Shown here piece after piece: positions 1-7,880 of a DNA stretch of 64,000 nt. Source of the DNA: Formosa sp. L2A11 (lineage in GTDB: Bacteria; Bacteroidota; Bacteroidia; Flavobacteriales; Flavobacteriaceae); the NCBI RefSeq assembly GCF_009796865.1, contig NZ_CP047028.1, positions 682,001 to 746,000 on the forward strand, given 5' to 3'. The stretch's first letter is position 1. The number at the start of each line of letters is the position of its first letter. A model generated the notes under the pieces. The model was not told the DNA's origin. It did not search any database and saw nothing but the letters and a program-made list of their open reading frames with translations. Made by a program: the position numbers and the translations under genes.

Positions 1-745
1 GATCTGCACCTAAAGCACAATTAAACCCAACACTTAATAAAGGTATATGAGAAATAGACAGTAAAAAAGCTTCTACTGTTTGTCCTGATAATGTTCGTCC
101 TGAAGCATCTGTAATCGTTCCAGATACCATTATAGGAACCTTAATACCGCGTTCTTCTTGAACTTGATCGATAGCAAATAAAGCCGCTTTGGCATTAAGA
201 GTATCAAAAATAGTTTCAACTAAAAGCATATCTACACCACCATCAAGCAAGGCTTCTGTTTGTTGTTTATATGCCTTTCGTAAATCTTCAAAAGTCACTG
301 CTCGATATTCTGGGCGGTTAACATCTGGAGATAAACTTGCCGTACGGTTTGTTGGACCTATACTTCCGGCTACGAATCTTGGTTTATCTGGATTTTGTTT
401 GGTAACTTCTTCAGCAACTTGTTTTGCTATTTTAGCCGACTCAAAATTAAGTTCGTAAACCAAATCTTGCATATTATAATCTGCCATAGCAATTGTTGTC
501 CCCGAGAATGTATTGGTTTCAACAATATCTGCTCCAGCTTCAAAATATTTACGATGCGTATCTGCAATAGCCTGAGGCTGTGTTAAAGACAACAAATCGT
601 TATTTCCCTTTAAAGGAGACGGATAATCTTTAAAACGTTCGCCTCTAAAATCTGCTTCAGAAAAATTATAACGTTGCAACATCGTACCCATAGCTCCATC
701 TAGGACTAAAATACGTTGTTGTATGGCTTTATAAATATTTGACAT
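1..745 (-). CDS. metH: Methionine synthase, homocysteine-binding part (metH, 3' end cut by window)
   Basis: The gene runs off the left edge; 248 codons are visible from the ATG at 745. The translation begins [20 protein letters not shown] and holds the motifs of the homocysteine S-methyltransferase TIM barrel: [31 protein letters not shown], and near the edge GFNCALGA, whose Cys is the first zinc ligand that activates homocysteine. It catalyses methyl transfer from methyltetrahydrofolate to homocysteine via cobalamin if the full enzyme is present. Many Bacteroidota carry MetH split into two genes; whether this is full length or split cannot be seen. A SAM-I riboswitch lies just upstream, which fits a methionine gene repressed by SAM. 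Confidence 0.93.
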   Translation of the reverse strand, partial: MSNIYKAIQQRILVLDGAMGTMLQRYNFSEADFRGERFKDYPSPLKGNNDLLSLTQPQAIADTHRKYFEAGADIVETNTFSGTTIAMADYNMQDLVYELNFESAKIAKQVAEEVTKQNPDKPRFVAGSIGPTNRTASLSPDVNRPEYRAVTFEDLRKAYKQQTEALLDGGVDMLLVETIFDTLNAKAALFAIDQVQEERGIKVPIMVSGTITDASGRTLSGQTVEAFLLSISHIPLLSVGFNCALGAD

Positions 746-820
746 GTTTGATGTTTTATATCAGTATGTCATCAGGAAAGAAAAAGAATTTCTTGGGTTA
801 TCTGCCCCTTTGAAAATGGT

Positions 821-908
821 TCATCGAGTAGAATGTAGCACCTTCTTTAAGTGTGGTAAAGGGTTGCTAAGGCTTCACCGGGTCTATCCCTCTGCCTTTC
901 GTGATAAC
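821..908 (-). ncRNA. SAM-I riboswitch upstream of metH
   Basis: Read on the minus strand, the segment shows the SAM-I (S-box) core: TCACGA P1 strand, AGAGGGA, ACCCGGTGAAGCC, GCAACC and GGTGCTA, closed by TCGATGA, which pairs with TCACGA through one bulge. It lies about 75 bases before the metH ATG. I see no strong terminator hairpin between aptamer and start, so control may be at translation or by a weak terminator near AAGAAATTCTT. It is the same class as the element at 13958-14042. Confidence 0.93.
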
Positions 909-987
909 AAATCAATATGATTATGAACTAAGCTACAAATTAAGGTAATAATTTTTTATTTACCGCATATAAGTAGCAATTATTATA

Positions 988-1881
988 CTAATTCTCAAAT
1001 AAAGGAGAAGATAAATAACGATCTCCGCGATCGCAAATTATAGCAACTACAATACCTGAATCTATATTTTTTATAACTTTTAAGGCACTTGCTACAGAAC
1101 CTCCACTACTCATGCCTGCAAAAACACCTTCTTCTTTTGCCAATCGTTGTGTTGTAGTTTTAGCTTCTTCTGCAGTAACTTCAACAACTTGGTCGACTTT
1201 AGATTTATCGAAAATTGCAGGAAGGTAAGCTTCTGGCCATTTACGAATACCTGGTATTTTAGCACCATCTGCAGGTTGCGCTCCTACAATAGTAATGTTT
1301 TTATTTTGTTCTTTAAGGTAAGTAGACACGCCCATTATAGTTCCTGTTGTTCCCATTGCAGACACAAAATGTGTAATTTTACCTTGAGTGGCTTCCCAAA
1401 TTTCTGGTCCAGTAGTTTTATAATGTGCTTTCCAGTTGTCTGGATTAGAGAATTGATTTAACATAAAATATCCTTTCTCTTCATGCAACTTTATAGCATA
1501 ATCTCGAGCACCTTCAATACCAACATCTTTAGAAGTTAATATTAATTCTGCACCATAAGCACGCATGGTTTTAATACGTTCTACAGTAGAGTTTTCTGGC
1601 ATTATAAGCACCATATTTACACCTAATAAAGGCGCAATAAACGCTAAAGCAATTCCGGTGTTACCACTTGTTGCCTCAACTAAAGTATCTCCTTTTTTAA
1701 TATCTCCACGTTTTAAAGCTTCGCTTATCATATTAAATGCAGCTCTATCTTTTACACTTCCTCCTGGATTATTTCCTTCTAACTTAAGAAGTAATTTTAC
1801 ATTTGGATTAGACTGTAAATGACTCGCTTCAATTAATGGCGTATGACCTATTTGATCTAAAATACTTTTAGTTTTTATCAT
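988..1881 (-). CDS. cysM: Cysteine synthase B / O-acetylserine sulfhydrylase
   Basis: This 297-residue PLP enzyme makes cysteine from O-acetylserine and sulfide. The PLP lysine is K44 in the motif NPGGSVKDRAA, and the phosphate/substrate loop SGNTGIA follows around residue 70. GTTGT around residue 180 is the glycine-rich PLP phosphate-binding loop. Length is close to CysM (about 300), and the start MIKTKSILDQIGHTPLI matches the usual N-terminus. The start codon overlaps the end of cysE by 14 bases, so the two are translationally coupled and give the serine-to-cysteine route. It is the last gene of the cysH operon. CysK is the alternative, but the sequence reads more like the CysM branch. Confidence 0.93.
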   Translation of the reverse strand: MIKTKSILDQIGHTPLIEASHLQSNPNVKLLLKLEGNNPGGSVKDRAAFNMISEALKRGDIKKGDTLVEATSGNTGIALAFIAPLLGVNMVLIMPENSTVERIKTMRAYGAELILTSKDVGIEGARDYAIKLHEEKGYFMLNQFSNPDNWKAHYKTTGPEIWEATQGKITHFVSAMGTTGTIMGVSTYLKEQNKNITIVGAQPADGAKIPGIRKWPEAYLPAIFDKSKVDQVVEVTAEEAKTTTQRLAKEEGVFAGMSSGGSVASALKVIKNIDSGIVVAIICDRGDRYLSSPLFEN

Positions 1882-2641
1882 TTCTTCTAGGTCTAATATT
1901 AAATTCTTTTTGGTACGTTAAAATAGATCTTTCGGGCACAGACACTGTTACACAAACATTTGCTCCAATAATACTATCTGCACCTATAACAACATCGCCA
2001 CCTAAAATAGTAGCGTTTGCATAAATAATAACATTATCTTCTATGGTTGGGTGACGTTTTGTAGACGATAAACTTTTTTTAACCTGAACACCTCCCAAAG
2101 TTACCCCTTGATAAATCTTCACATTATTTTTTATTATAGAAGTTTCACCAATTACAATTCCTGTAGCGTGATCTATAAAAAAAGAATCCCCAATATGTGC
2201 TCCTGGATGAATATCTGTACCTGTAATACCGTGTGCATATTCACTCATCATTCTTGGTATTATTGGCACATTTAATAGGTGTAATTCATGGCTTAAACGA
2301 TAAATAGCAATTGCATAAAAACCAGGATAAGCCAAATACACTTCTTCTAAACTTTTTGCAGCAGGATCGTGCTGTTCTATAGCTACAGCATCTAAATCTA
2401 GACGACGTCTTATATTTGGTAAATTAAACTTGAACGTTTCCCAAATTTTAAAAGCATCTTCTATCTCTAGTTTCTCGCCCATATGCATGAACAAGTGCTC
2501 TAATTCTTGTAATTCTGAAGCAGGCTCGTCGTCGAACATTACATAAAATAAATTTTTAGTAAATGTTGCAATCGACTCTTTTAGTCTGACATTATATATT
2601 TTTGAAACTAGTTTATTTTGCAATTTCGTGTCTTCAATCAT
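1868..2641 (-). CDS. cysE: Serine O-acetyltransferase
   Basis: Makes O-acetylserine from serine and acetyl-CoA. The C-terminal half has left-handed beta-helix hexapeptide repeats (GTDIHPGAHIGDSFFIDH, GVTLGG, PTIEDNVIIYANATILGG). The conserved His-Asp region around 'IDHATGIVIGETS' is typical of the family. I chose the ATG at 2641 (MIEDTKLQNKL, 257 residues); an in-frame ATG at 2686 would add a Lys/Arg/Phe-rich 15-residue stretch that looks like untranslated leader. The gene overlaps cysM by 14 bases. It sits in the sulfur-assimilation operon, so acceptor synthesis is made together with sulfide. Confidence 0.93.
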   Translation of the reverse strand: MIEDTKLQNKLVSKIYNVRLKESIATFTKNLFYVMFDDEPASELQELEHLFMHMGEKLEIEDAFKIWETFKFNLPNIRRRLDLDAVAIEQHDPAAKSLEEVYLAYPGFYAIAIYRLSHELHLLNVPIIPRMMSEYAHGITGTDIHPGAHIGDSFFIDHATGIVIGETSIIKNNVKIYQGVTLGGVQVKKSLSSTKRHPTIEDNVIIYANATILGGDVVIGADSIIGANVCVTVSVPERSILTYQKEFNIRPRRNDKN

Positions 2642-2733
2642 AAAAAAACGTCTTATTATTTTTAATAATAGTCGGAAAAATTTCAACTAATTTACAGTCT
2701 ATTTTACAAAACGACTAATTAAAAAATAAGATT

Positions 2734-3786
2734 TTATATAATAGCTTTTACAACTGCTTTTGGCGCTTCTTTACGTGTACCGTCAAAACCATCAATACCA
2801 CTTACAGTTGTATATTTAAGCACATACTTCTTACCTGGATTAATACGTTTATAAGCAGACTGACACATTAATGTTGCTTCATGAAAACCACAAAGAATTA
2901 ATTTTAATTTCCCAGGATACGTATTTACATCTCCAATAGCATAAATTCCGGGAATGTTAGTTTGGTAATCTAAGGCATTATCTACTTTAATGGCATTTTT
3001 TTCAATATCTAATCCCCAGTTTCCAATAGGTCCTAATTTTGGAGACAATCCGAATAATGGAATAAAGAAATCTGTTTCTATTTGAAACTCTTCATCTGCT
3101 TTCTTAACTGTTACACTTTCGATATGATCTTCTCCAGAAACGCCTACAACTTCTGAAGGTGTTACTAAATTAATTTTTCCTAAAAGTTTTAATTCCTGAA
3201 CTTTTTCTACAGAATCTAAAGCCCCACGGAATTCGTTACGTCTGTGAATTAGTGTTACTTCTGAAGCGATATCGGCTAAAAAGATACTCCAATCTAGAGC
3301 AGAATCTCCACCACCAGAAATTACAACACGTTTATTTCTATATTTTTCTGGATCTTTAATAAAATAATCTACACCATGATCTTCATATTTAGTAATATTT
3401 TCAATCAAGGGTTTTCTAGGCTCAAAACTACCTAAACCACCAGCAATAGCAACAATTGGTGCTTGATGTTGTGTTCCTTTATTTGTTGTTACAATAAACG
3501 ATCCGTCTTCTTGTTTATCTATTGTTTCAGCACGTTCTCCTAAAGTAAATCCAGGCTCGAACTGTCTCCCTTGCTCTAATAAGTTTTTCGTTAAATCTCC
3601 TGCTAAAACATCTGGAAATCCTGGAATATCATATATCGGTTTTTTAGGATAAAGTTCTGAACATTGCCCACCAGCTTGTGGTAAAGCATCAATTAAATGA
3701 CATTTCAACTTTAATAACCCTGCTTCAAACACAGTGAATAATCCTGTTGGTCCTGCTCCTATTATTAATATATCTGTTTTTATCAT
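2734..3786 (-). CDS. Ferredoxin/flavodoxin-NADP reductase, thioredoxin-reductase-like type
   Basis: A 350-residue FAD- and NAD(P)H-binding protein. GAGPTGLF near residue 10 is the FAD Rossmann motif; GGGDSALDW around residue 160 is the NADP-binding motif; YAIGDVNTYPGKLKLI near the C-terminus is the second FAD contact. There is no CxxC redox pair of thioredoxin reductase, so this is the ferredoxin-NADP reductase branch. Position between the siroheme methyltransferase and cysE suggests that it feeds electrons, probably through ferredoxin, to the sulfite reductase encoded two genes upstream; that link is inferred from context. Confidence 0.85.
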   Translation of the reverse strand: MIKTDILIIGAGPTGLFTVFEAGLLKLKCHLIDALPQAGGQCSELYPKKPIYDIPGFPDVLAGDLTKNLLEQGRQFEPGFTLGERAETIDKQEDGSFIVTTNKGTQHQAPIVAIAGGLGSFEPRKPLIENITKYEDHGVDYFIKDPEKYRNKRVVISGGGDSALDWSIFLADIASEVTLIHRRNEFRGALDSVEKVQELKLLGKINLVTPSEVVGVSGEDHIESVTVKKADEEFQIETDFFIPLFGLSPKLGPIGNWGLDIEKNAIKVDNALDYQTNIPGIYAIGDVNTYPGKLKLILCGFHEATLMCQSAYKRINPGKKYVLKYTTVSGIDGFDGTRKEAPKAVVKAII

Positions 3787-3825
3787 TTTAAATAATTTTA
3801 CTGAAATGTGATTTGATTTTTTTTA

Positions 3826-4605
3826 CTAAAACACCGATTTTAAATCGTGTAATTCTGTTTTAATTCTATCTAGACTTGTACGCTCCCGAACAACTTCACC
3901 AATAACTATTATGGCTGGAGAACTTAACCCTTGTTCTGTAACTACATTTTGAATAGAATTTATAGTCCCAAAACCAACCTTTTCGTTAGCATAAGTTCCG
4001 TTTTGTATGATTGCAATGGGAAGATCATGCTTATTTTCGTTTGAAAACAATTGCACAATTTCCGATAATTTACTCATTCCCATTAAAATAACAATAGTTG
4101 CCGATGATTTGGCTGCTAAAGCGATATCGCTAGAAATGACGTGGTTTTTTGTTGTTCCTGTAATCACCCAAAAACTTTCGGAAACCCCGCGTTTTGTTAA
4201 CGGAATACCTTGGTTTGTTGGCACTGATAATGCCGAAGACATACCAGGAATAACATTTACTTTAAGGTTTTTTGATTTTGCATAATCGATTTCTTCTGCA
4301 CCTCTTCCAAAAACAAATGGATCTCCGCCTTTTAGACGAACCACATGACCAAAACGTTTTGCATGTTCTACAATAAGTTCATTAATTTGTTCTTGTTGAT
4401 AGGCGTAACACCCTTTTCGTTTCCCCACAAAAATAACCTCTTGTGCCGAAGAAGCATATTTAAGTAAGTCAACATTTATAAGTGCATCGTACAAAATAAC
4501 ATCTGCAGATTCTATAGCTTTAATTGCTTTAAGCGATATTAAATCTGGATCTCCCGGGCCAGCACCTACTACCGTTAATTTTGGTATGTTATTAGTTTTC
4601 TGCAT
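3826..4605 (-). CDS. cobA: Uroporphyrinogen-III C-methyltransferase (siroheme pathway)
   Basis: This 259-residue SAM-dependent enzyme methylates uroporphyrinogen III at C2 and C7 to precorrin-2, the first step to siroheme. Motifs: VGAGPGDPDLISLKA at the N-terminus, then LYDALI, VFVGKRKG-type segment, VVRLKGGDPFVFGRG with the conserved GGDPFVFGRG loop, and VIPGMSSALSVP. Its ATG lies inside the last codons of the sulfite reductase gene (14-base overlap), so cofactor and apoenzyme synthesis are coupled. It lacks the CysG-type precorrin-2 dehydrogenase/ferrochelatase domain, and no such gene is in the operon; that activity must be encoded elsewhere. Confidence 0.93.
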   Translation of the reverse strand: MQKTNNIPKLTVVGAGPGDPDLISLKAIKAIESADVILYDALINVDLLKYASSAQEVIFVGKRKGCYAYQQEQINELIVEHAKRFGHVVRLKGGDPFVFGRGAEEIDYAKSKNLKVNVIPGMSSALSVPTNQGIPLTKRGVSESFWVITGTTKNHVISSDIALAAKSSATIVILMGMSKLSEIVQLFSNENKHDLPIAIIQNGTYANEKVGFGTINSIQNVVTEQGLSSPAIIVIGEVVRERTSLDRIKTELHDLKSVF

Positions 4606-6700
4606 TGACTAATTCACGTGATCTAAAAACGTCTATGGTATTAAAGAAAGCTTTGGTTTGGTTAATATATGTGGTTGCAAATGCTTTGCTTGGTTCGTTT
4701 TTATTGATTTGGTAAACAAAATCTGAAAAACTTGTATTAGTATCTAATGTAATTTTATTAGTTTCTACAAACGTATCATCAAACAAATTAATAATATTTG
4801 CTTGAGAATTTGTTTTCACATCTTCAGATAACAATAAGGCTTTTGCAGCATTTACATTTGCTGTATATGCTAAATAAATAGCATCTGCCCATTTATCTGT
4901 GGTCTTGAAAACATCTTCTGCTCTATCTAATTTTTCTTTAGCTTCAAATAATAAAGTTGCTACTAAATCTATAATAACTCCAGCACATTCCCCGACACCA
5001 ACTTCTTGCTTATATGCTTCATTTGTTCCCCAATCTATAAAATCGCTTGGTTGTAAATTTTCTGTATCTGATAAAGTTACTAAGAAATTATAAAAATATT
5101 TTTGTCCGTCTTGACGGTCGTAATATTCTAAAAACGATTCTCCAGGATTACCATTAGCTTCAAAATCGTCTAAGATTAAACGTAATGCTTGTGGCCCTCT
5201 TTTAGATGGTAATTTAATTACTTTATCTGCAAAACGTCCTTCTCCATTTCCTAAAACACCACCACCTAATAATACTTGTACTGCAGGCGCAACTAATTTA
5301 TCCTTAGTACGAATAGACATCCCTTGAAAACCAATGTGTGCCATATTGTGTTGTCCACAAGCATTCATACAACCACTAATTTTGATTGCAATATTTTGAT
5401 TATTGATGTACTGTGGATACTCAGAATATAATACTTTCTCTAACTCATCTGCCATTCCTGTACTACTTGCAATACCTAAATTACACGTATCTGTTCCTGG
5501 ACATGCTGTAATATCTGTAGTCGCATTAAAGCCAGTTTCAACAAAATCTAAAGCTTTTAATTCCTGATAAAAAAACGGTAATAGGTCTTCTTTTACATGA
5601 CGGATTAAAATATTTTGTCTTAAAGAAAAACGCAATTCATCTGCAGCATAATCTTTTATTAAAGCAGCTAATTTTCTAGCTTTATCGGTATAAAAATCAC
5701 CTAACTTTATTTTAATTCCAATTGCAAATAGACCATCTTGTTTCTGTGGAAGTACATTTAAAGCCCTCCAGCTGTTATAAGCATTTTCATCTTCTATCTC
5801 TACTTCCGGAACAGCAACATCTGCAAGATTTATGGCTTCATCATTTGCATCAATATGTACTTCTTGATTAGATAATGCTTTTTGTTCAGCTTCAACTAAT
5901 TCTAAGAATTTCTCTGCACCATATTCTTTAATTAAGAATTTCATACGCGCTTTCATACGTCTGGCACGTTCACCATGACGATCGAAAATACGCAATACAC
6001 TCTCTATTAAAGGAATAACCTTATACGTCGGTAAAAACTCATAGATTAAATCTGCATGTCTTGGCTGAGATCCTAAACCTCCTCCTAATACAACTCTAAA
6101 ACCGCGTTCTCCATCTTTTATCTTCGGAATAAATCCTAAATCATGAATGTAACTTAACGCTGTATCAGCATCGGAAGAAGAGAACGATATCTTGAATTTA
6201 CGCCCCATTTCTTGACAAATTGGGTTACGTAAAAAGAATTGAAACACAGCATGAGCATACGGCGTAACGTCGAAAGGCTCGTCTACATCTATCCCAGCTG
6301 TTTCACTAGCTGTTACATTTCTTACGGTATTACCACAAGCTTCACGCAATGTAATATCGTCTTGTTCTAATTGCGACCATAATTCTGGTGTATCATCAAT
6401 ACTTACGTAGTGAATTTGAACATCTTGACGGGTCGTAATATGTAATCGTCCTGTAGAAAAACGATCTGAAACATCAGAAATTCTTAATAACTGATTAGAA
6501 GTTACTTTACCATAAGGCAATTTAATACGAATCATTTGTACGCCTGGTTGACGCTGACCGTAAATACCACGTGCCAATCGTAAGCTTCTAAAACTCTCGT
6601 CTGTTATATTACCTTCATTGAATAATCGAATTTTCTTCTCTAATTCAATGATGTCCTGTTCTACTAAAGGGTTCTCTATTTCTGATCTAAAACTCTGCAT
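4592..6700 (-). CDS. Siroheme/4Fe-4S sulfite (or nitrite) reductase with C-terminal HEPN-like domain
   Basis: A 702-residue protein. Residues 1-560 form a ferredoxin-type nitrite/sulfite reductase: N-terminal ferrodoxin-like half-domains, the substrate-site region with RLHITTRQDVQIHY and RNVTASE, and the four cluster cysteines C400 and C406 (ACPGTDTC) and C444 and C448 (GCMNACGQH), which bind the 4Fe-4S cluster bridged to siroheme. Residues about 568-700 are an extra all-helical tail with the pattern WADAIYLAYTANVNAAKALLL, typical of a HEPN fold; no RxxxxxH RNase motif is visible. The operon (cysH upstream, SUMT, reductase, cysE, cysM downstream) indicates sulfite as substrate, reduced to sulfide. 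Confidence 0.9.
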   Translation of the reverse strand: MQSFRSEIENPLVEQDIIELEKKIRLFNEGNITDESFRSLRLARGIYGQRQPGVQMIRIKLPYGKVTSNQLLRISDVSDRFSTGRLHITTRQDVQIHYVSIDDTPELWSQLEQDDITLREACGNTVRNVTASETAGIDVDEPFDVTPYAHAVFQFFLRNPICQEMGRKFKISFSSSDADTALSYIHDLGFIPKIKDGERGFRVVLGGGLGSQPRHADLIYEFLPTYKVIPLIESVLRIFDRHGERARRMKARMKFLIKEYGAEKFLELVEAEQKALSNQEVHIDANDEAINLADVAVPEVEIEDENAYNSWRALNVLPQKQDGLFAIGIKIKLGDFYTDKARKLAALIKDYAADELRFSLRQNILIRHVKEDLLPFFYQELKALDFVETGFNATTDITACPGTDTCNLGIASSTGMADELEKVLYSEYPQYINNQNIAIKISGCMNACGQHNMAHIGFQGMSIRTKDKLVAPAVQVLLGGGVLGNGEGRFADKVIKLPSKRGPQALRLILDDFEANGNPGESFLEYYDRQDGQKYFYNFLVTLSDTENLQPSDFIDWGTNEAYKQEVGVGECAGVIIDLVATLLFEAKEKLDRAEDVFKTTDKWADAIYLAYTANVNAAKALLLSEDVKTNSQANIINLFDDTFVETNKITLDTNTSFSDFVYQINKNEPSKAFATTYINQTKAFFNTIDVFRSRELVNAEN

Positions 6701-6713
6701 GATTTTGTTTCAT

Positions 6714-7340
6714 TTATTGAAAGTGTATTCCACACTCTCGATTTTGTAAGGCTTTGGTCGGGTCAAAATAAAATTTATTTTTCGGAAGTTTTTCTTCTGC
6801 GATATATGCATCTAAATCTTCATCCGACCAATAATAAAAAGGACTAACTTTTAAGACATCATCCTTGCTCCAACTTAAAATATCTTTAGATTTTCTGTAT
6901 TCTGTTTGTCTAACACGAATATTAGTAAACCAAAGTTCTGGAGATTGTTCTGTTAAAGCTCTTCTAAAAGGCTCTAGCTTTACAACTTCCGTAAATTCGG
7001 CATGTTTTGGGCTGGTTACTTCTGGGATACCTATTGTTGAATCTATTACCGATTTACTCAACAAAGGCTCATATTTTTCAATGTTTAAATTGAATGTGTC
7101 TATTAAATTTTTAGCGTGATCGTAAGTCTCTGGTGTATTATACAACGTATCGCACCACACTACTTTTATATTATTATCTTGTTTTGAAATACTACTTAAA
7201 AGCACTGATGAATACACGCCAAAACTTGTAGTAACTATTTTCTTATCTGTTAAAGCCAAAGCCCAAGTAATAATTTCTTCGGGTGTTTTGTCTCTTAATT
7301 CTTTATTCCAGTATGAAATATCTATTGTGTTATCCAACAT
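6714..7340 (-). CDS. cysH: Phosphoadenylyl-sulfate reductase family protein
   Basis: Reduces activated sulfate (PAPS, possibly APS) to sulfite. The 208-residue protein has the nucleotide loop TTSFGVYSSVLL, the segment DTLYNTPETY (family usual DTG..FPETY, so the glycine is lost), IRVRQTEYRKS, YYWSDEDLDAYI, and ends with the catalytic ECGIH motif (C203). Only two cysteines exist (C63, C203); the CC...CxxC iron-sulfur motif of assimilatory APS reductases is missing, which argues for PAPS. First gene of the sulfur operon, 13 bases before the sulfite reductase. The usual partners cysD, cysN and cysC are not next to it. An ordinary promoter and a palindrome lie upstream. Confidence 0.87.
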   Translation of the reverse strand: MLDNTIDISYWNKELRDKTPEEIITWALALTDKKIVTTSFGVYSSVLLSSISKQDNNIKVVWCDTLYNTPETYDHAKNLIDTFNLNIEKYEPLLSKSVIDSTIGIPEVTSPKHAEFTEVVKLEPFRRALTEQSPELWFTNIRVRQTEYRKSKDILSWSKDDVLKVSPFYYWSDEDLDAYIAEEKLPKNKFYFDPTKALQNRECGIHFQ

Positions 7341-7370
7341 AACTCATCTTTTTCATCTACTTCTATTCCC

Positions 7371-7382
7371 CTATCGGGATAG
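7371..7382. promoter_or_regulatory. Perfect 12-bp palindrome in the cysH 5' region (candidate operator)
   Basis: CTATC-GG-GATAG is a perfect inverted repeat about 13 bases downstream of the -7 element of the cysH promoter, so it lies at or just after the transcription start. A wider dyad from 7363 (CTATtCCC ... GGGATAG) overlaps it. Position and symmetry fit a repressor site. The neighbouring Rrf2-type regulator is the obvious candidate binder, by inference only. Confidence 0.55.
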
Positions 7383-7394
7383 TAGGTTATTTGA

Positions 7395-7426
7395 CAAATG
7401 TATATGATGTAGTTTAGATATGCAAA
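7395..7426 (-). promoter_or_regulatory. Promoter of the cysH operon
   Basis: On the minus strand TTTG (7423-7426) is followed after 20 bases by TACATTTG (7395-7402), matching the Bacteroidota housekeeping pattern TTTG / TAnnTTTG. The predicted start is near 7388, leaving a 5' untranslated region of about 48 bases that contains the palindrome at 7371-7382. Confidence 0.75.
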
Positions 7427-7446
7427 CTTTAAATCAAAAAAAAAAG

Positions 7447-7854
7447 TTAAACTAAATCTGCTAACGACTTGTGATTGAAGATGTCAAGCGTTTGATCGCG
7501 AACTTCTGCCATAAGAGTATGTACACCACAAAGGGCTTCGTCTGGGCAGTCGTCGCATTTTTCGTAAAAATTTAAACTGACACAAGGCACCATAGCAATA
7601 GGACCTTCTAGGGTTCTCATCACTAAAGACATCTTAATATCTTGAGGTTCTTTTAATAAATAATAACCTCCATTTTTACCTTTTTTAGAACCTAACACTC
7701 CAATTTTTCGGAGTGTTAGTAAAATACTTTCTAAAAATTTTTGTGAAATATTTTCGCTCTTAGAGATTACACTAATTTGAACTGGTGTATTATTCTCCTG
7801 ACGCGCTAAAAATATAAGGGCCTTTAAGCCGTATTTGGTTTTCTTTGAAAGCAT
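7447..7854 (-). CDS. Rrf2 family transcriptional regulator (CymR/IscR-like)
   Basis: A 135-residue winged-helix protein. MLSKKTKYGLKALIFLA is the typical first helix; residues 25-65 hold the recognition helix and wing (ISQKFLESILLTLRKIGVLGSKKG, then GKNGGYYL). Near residues 91-109 it carries four cysteines, C91-x8-C100-x2-C103-x5-C109, more than the three used by IscR, so a metal or Fe-S ligand set is possible. It is the last gene of the SAM-riboswitch-led met operon (26 bases after the metZ-like gene) and ends just before the divergent-independent cysH promoter. A role as cysteine/sulfide-responsive repressor of the cys operon, as CymR in Firmicutes, is inferred from this position. Confidence 0.88.
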   Translation of the reverse strand: MLSKKTKYGLKALIFLARQENNTPVQISVISKSENISQKFLESILLTLRKIGVLGSKKGKNGGYYLLKEPQDIKMSLVMRTLEGPIAMVPCVSLNFYEKCDDCPDEALCGVHTLMAEVRDQTLDIFNHKSLADLV

Positions 7855-7880
7855 GGTGCAAATATACTGCTTTTTAAGAT

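Noticed and set aside
1147..1822. Long open frames on the strand opposite cysM and other genes
   Set aside because: They are mirror frames of strong coding genes with poor composition and no motifs; the same applies to similar frames across the window.
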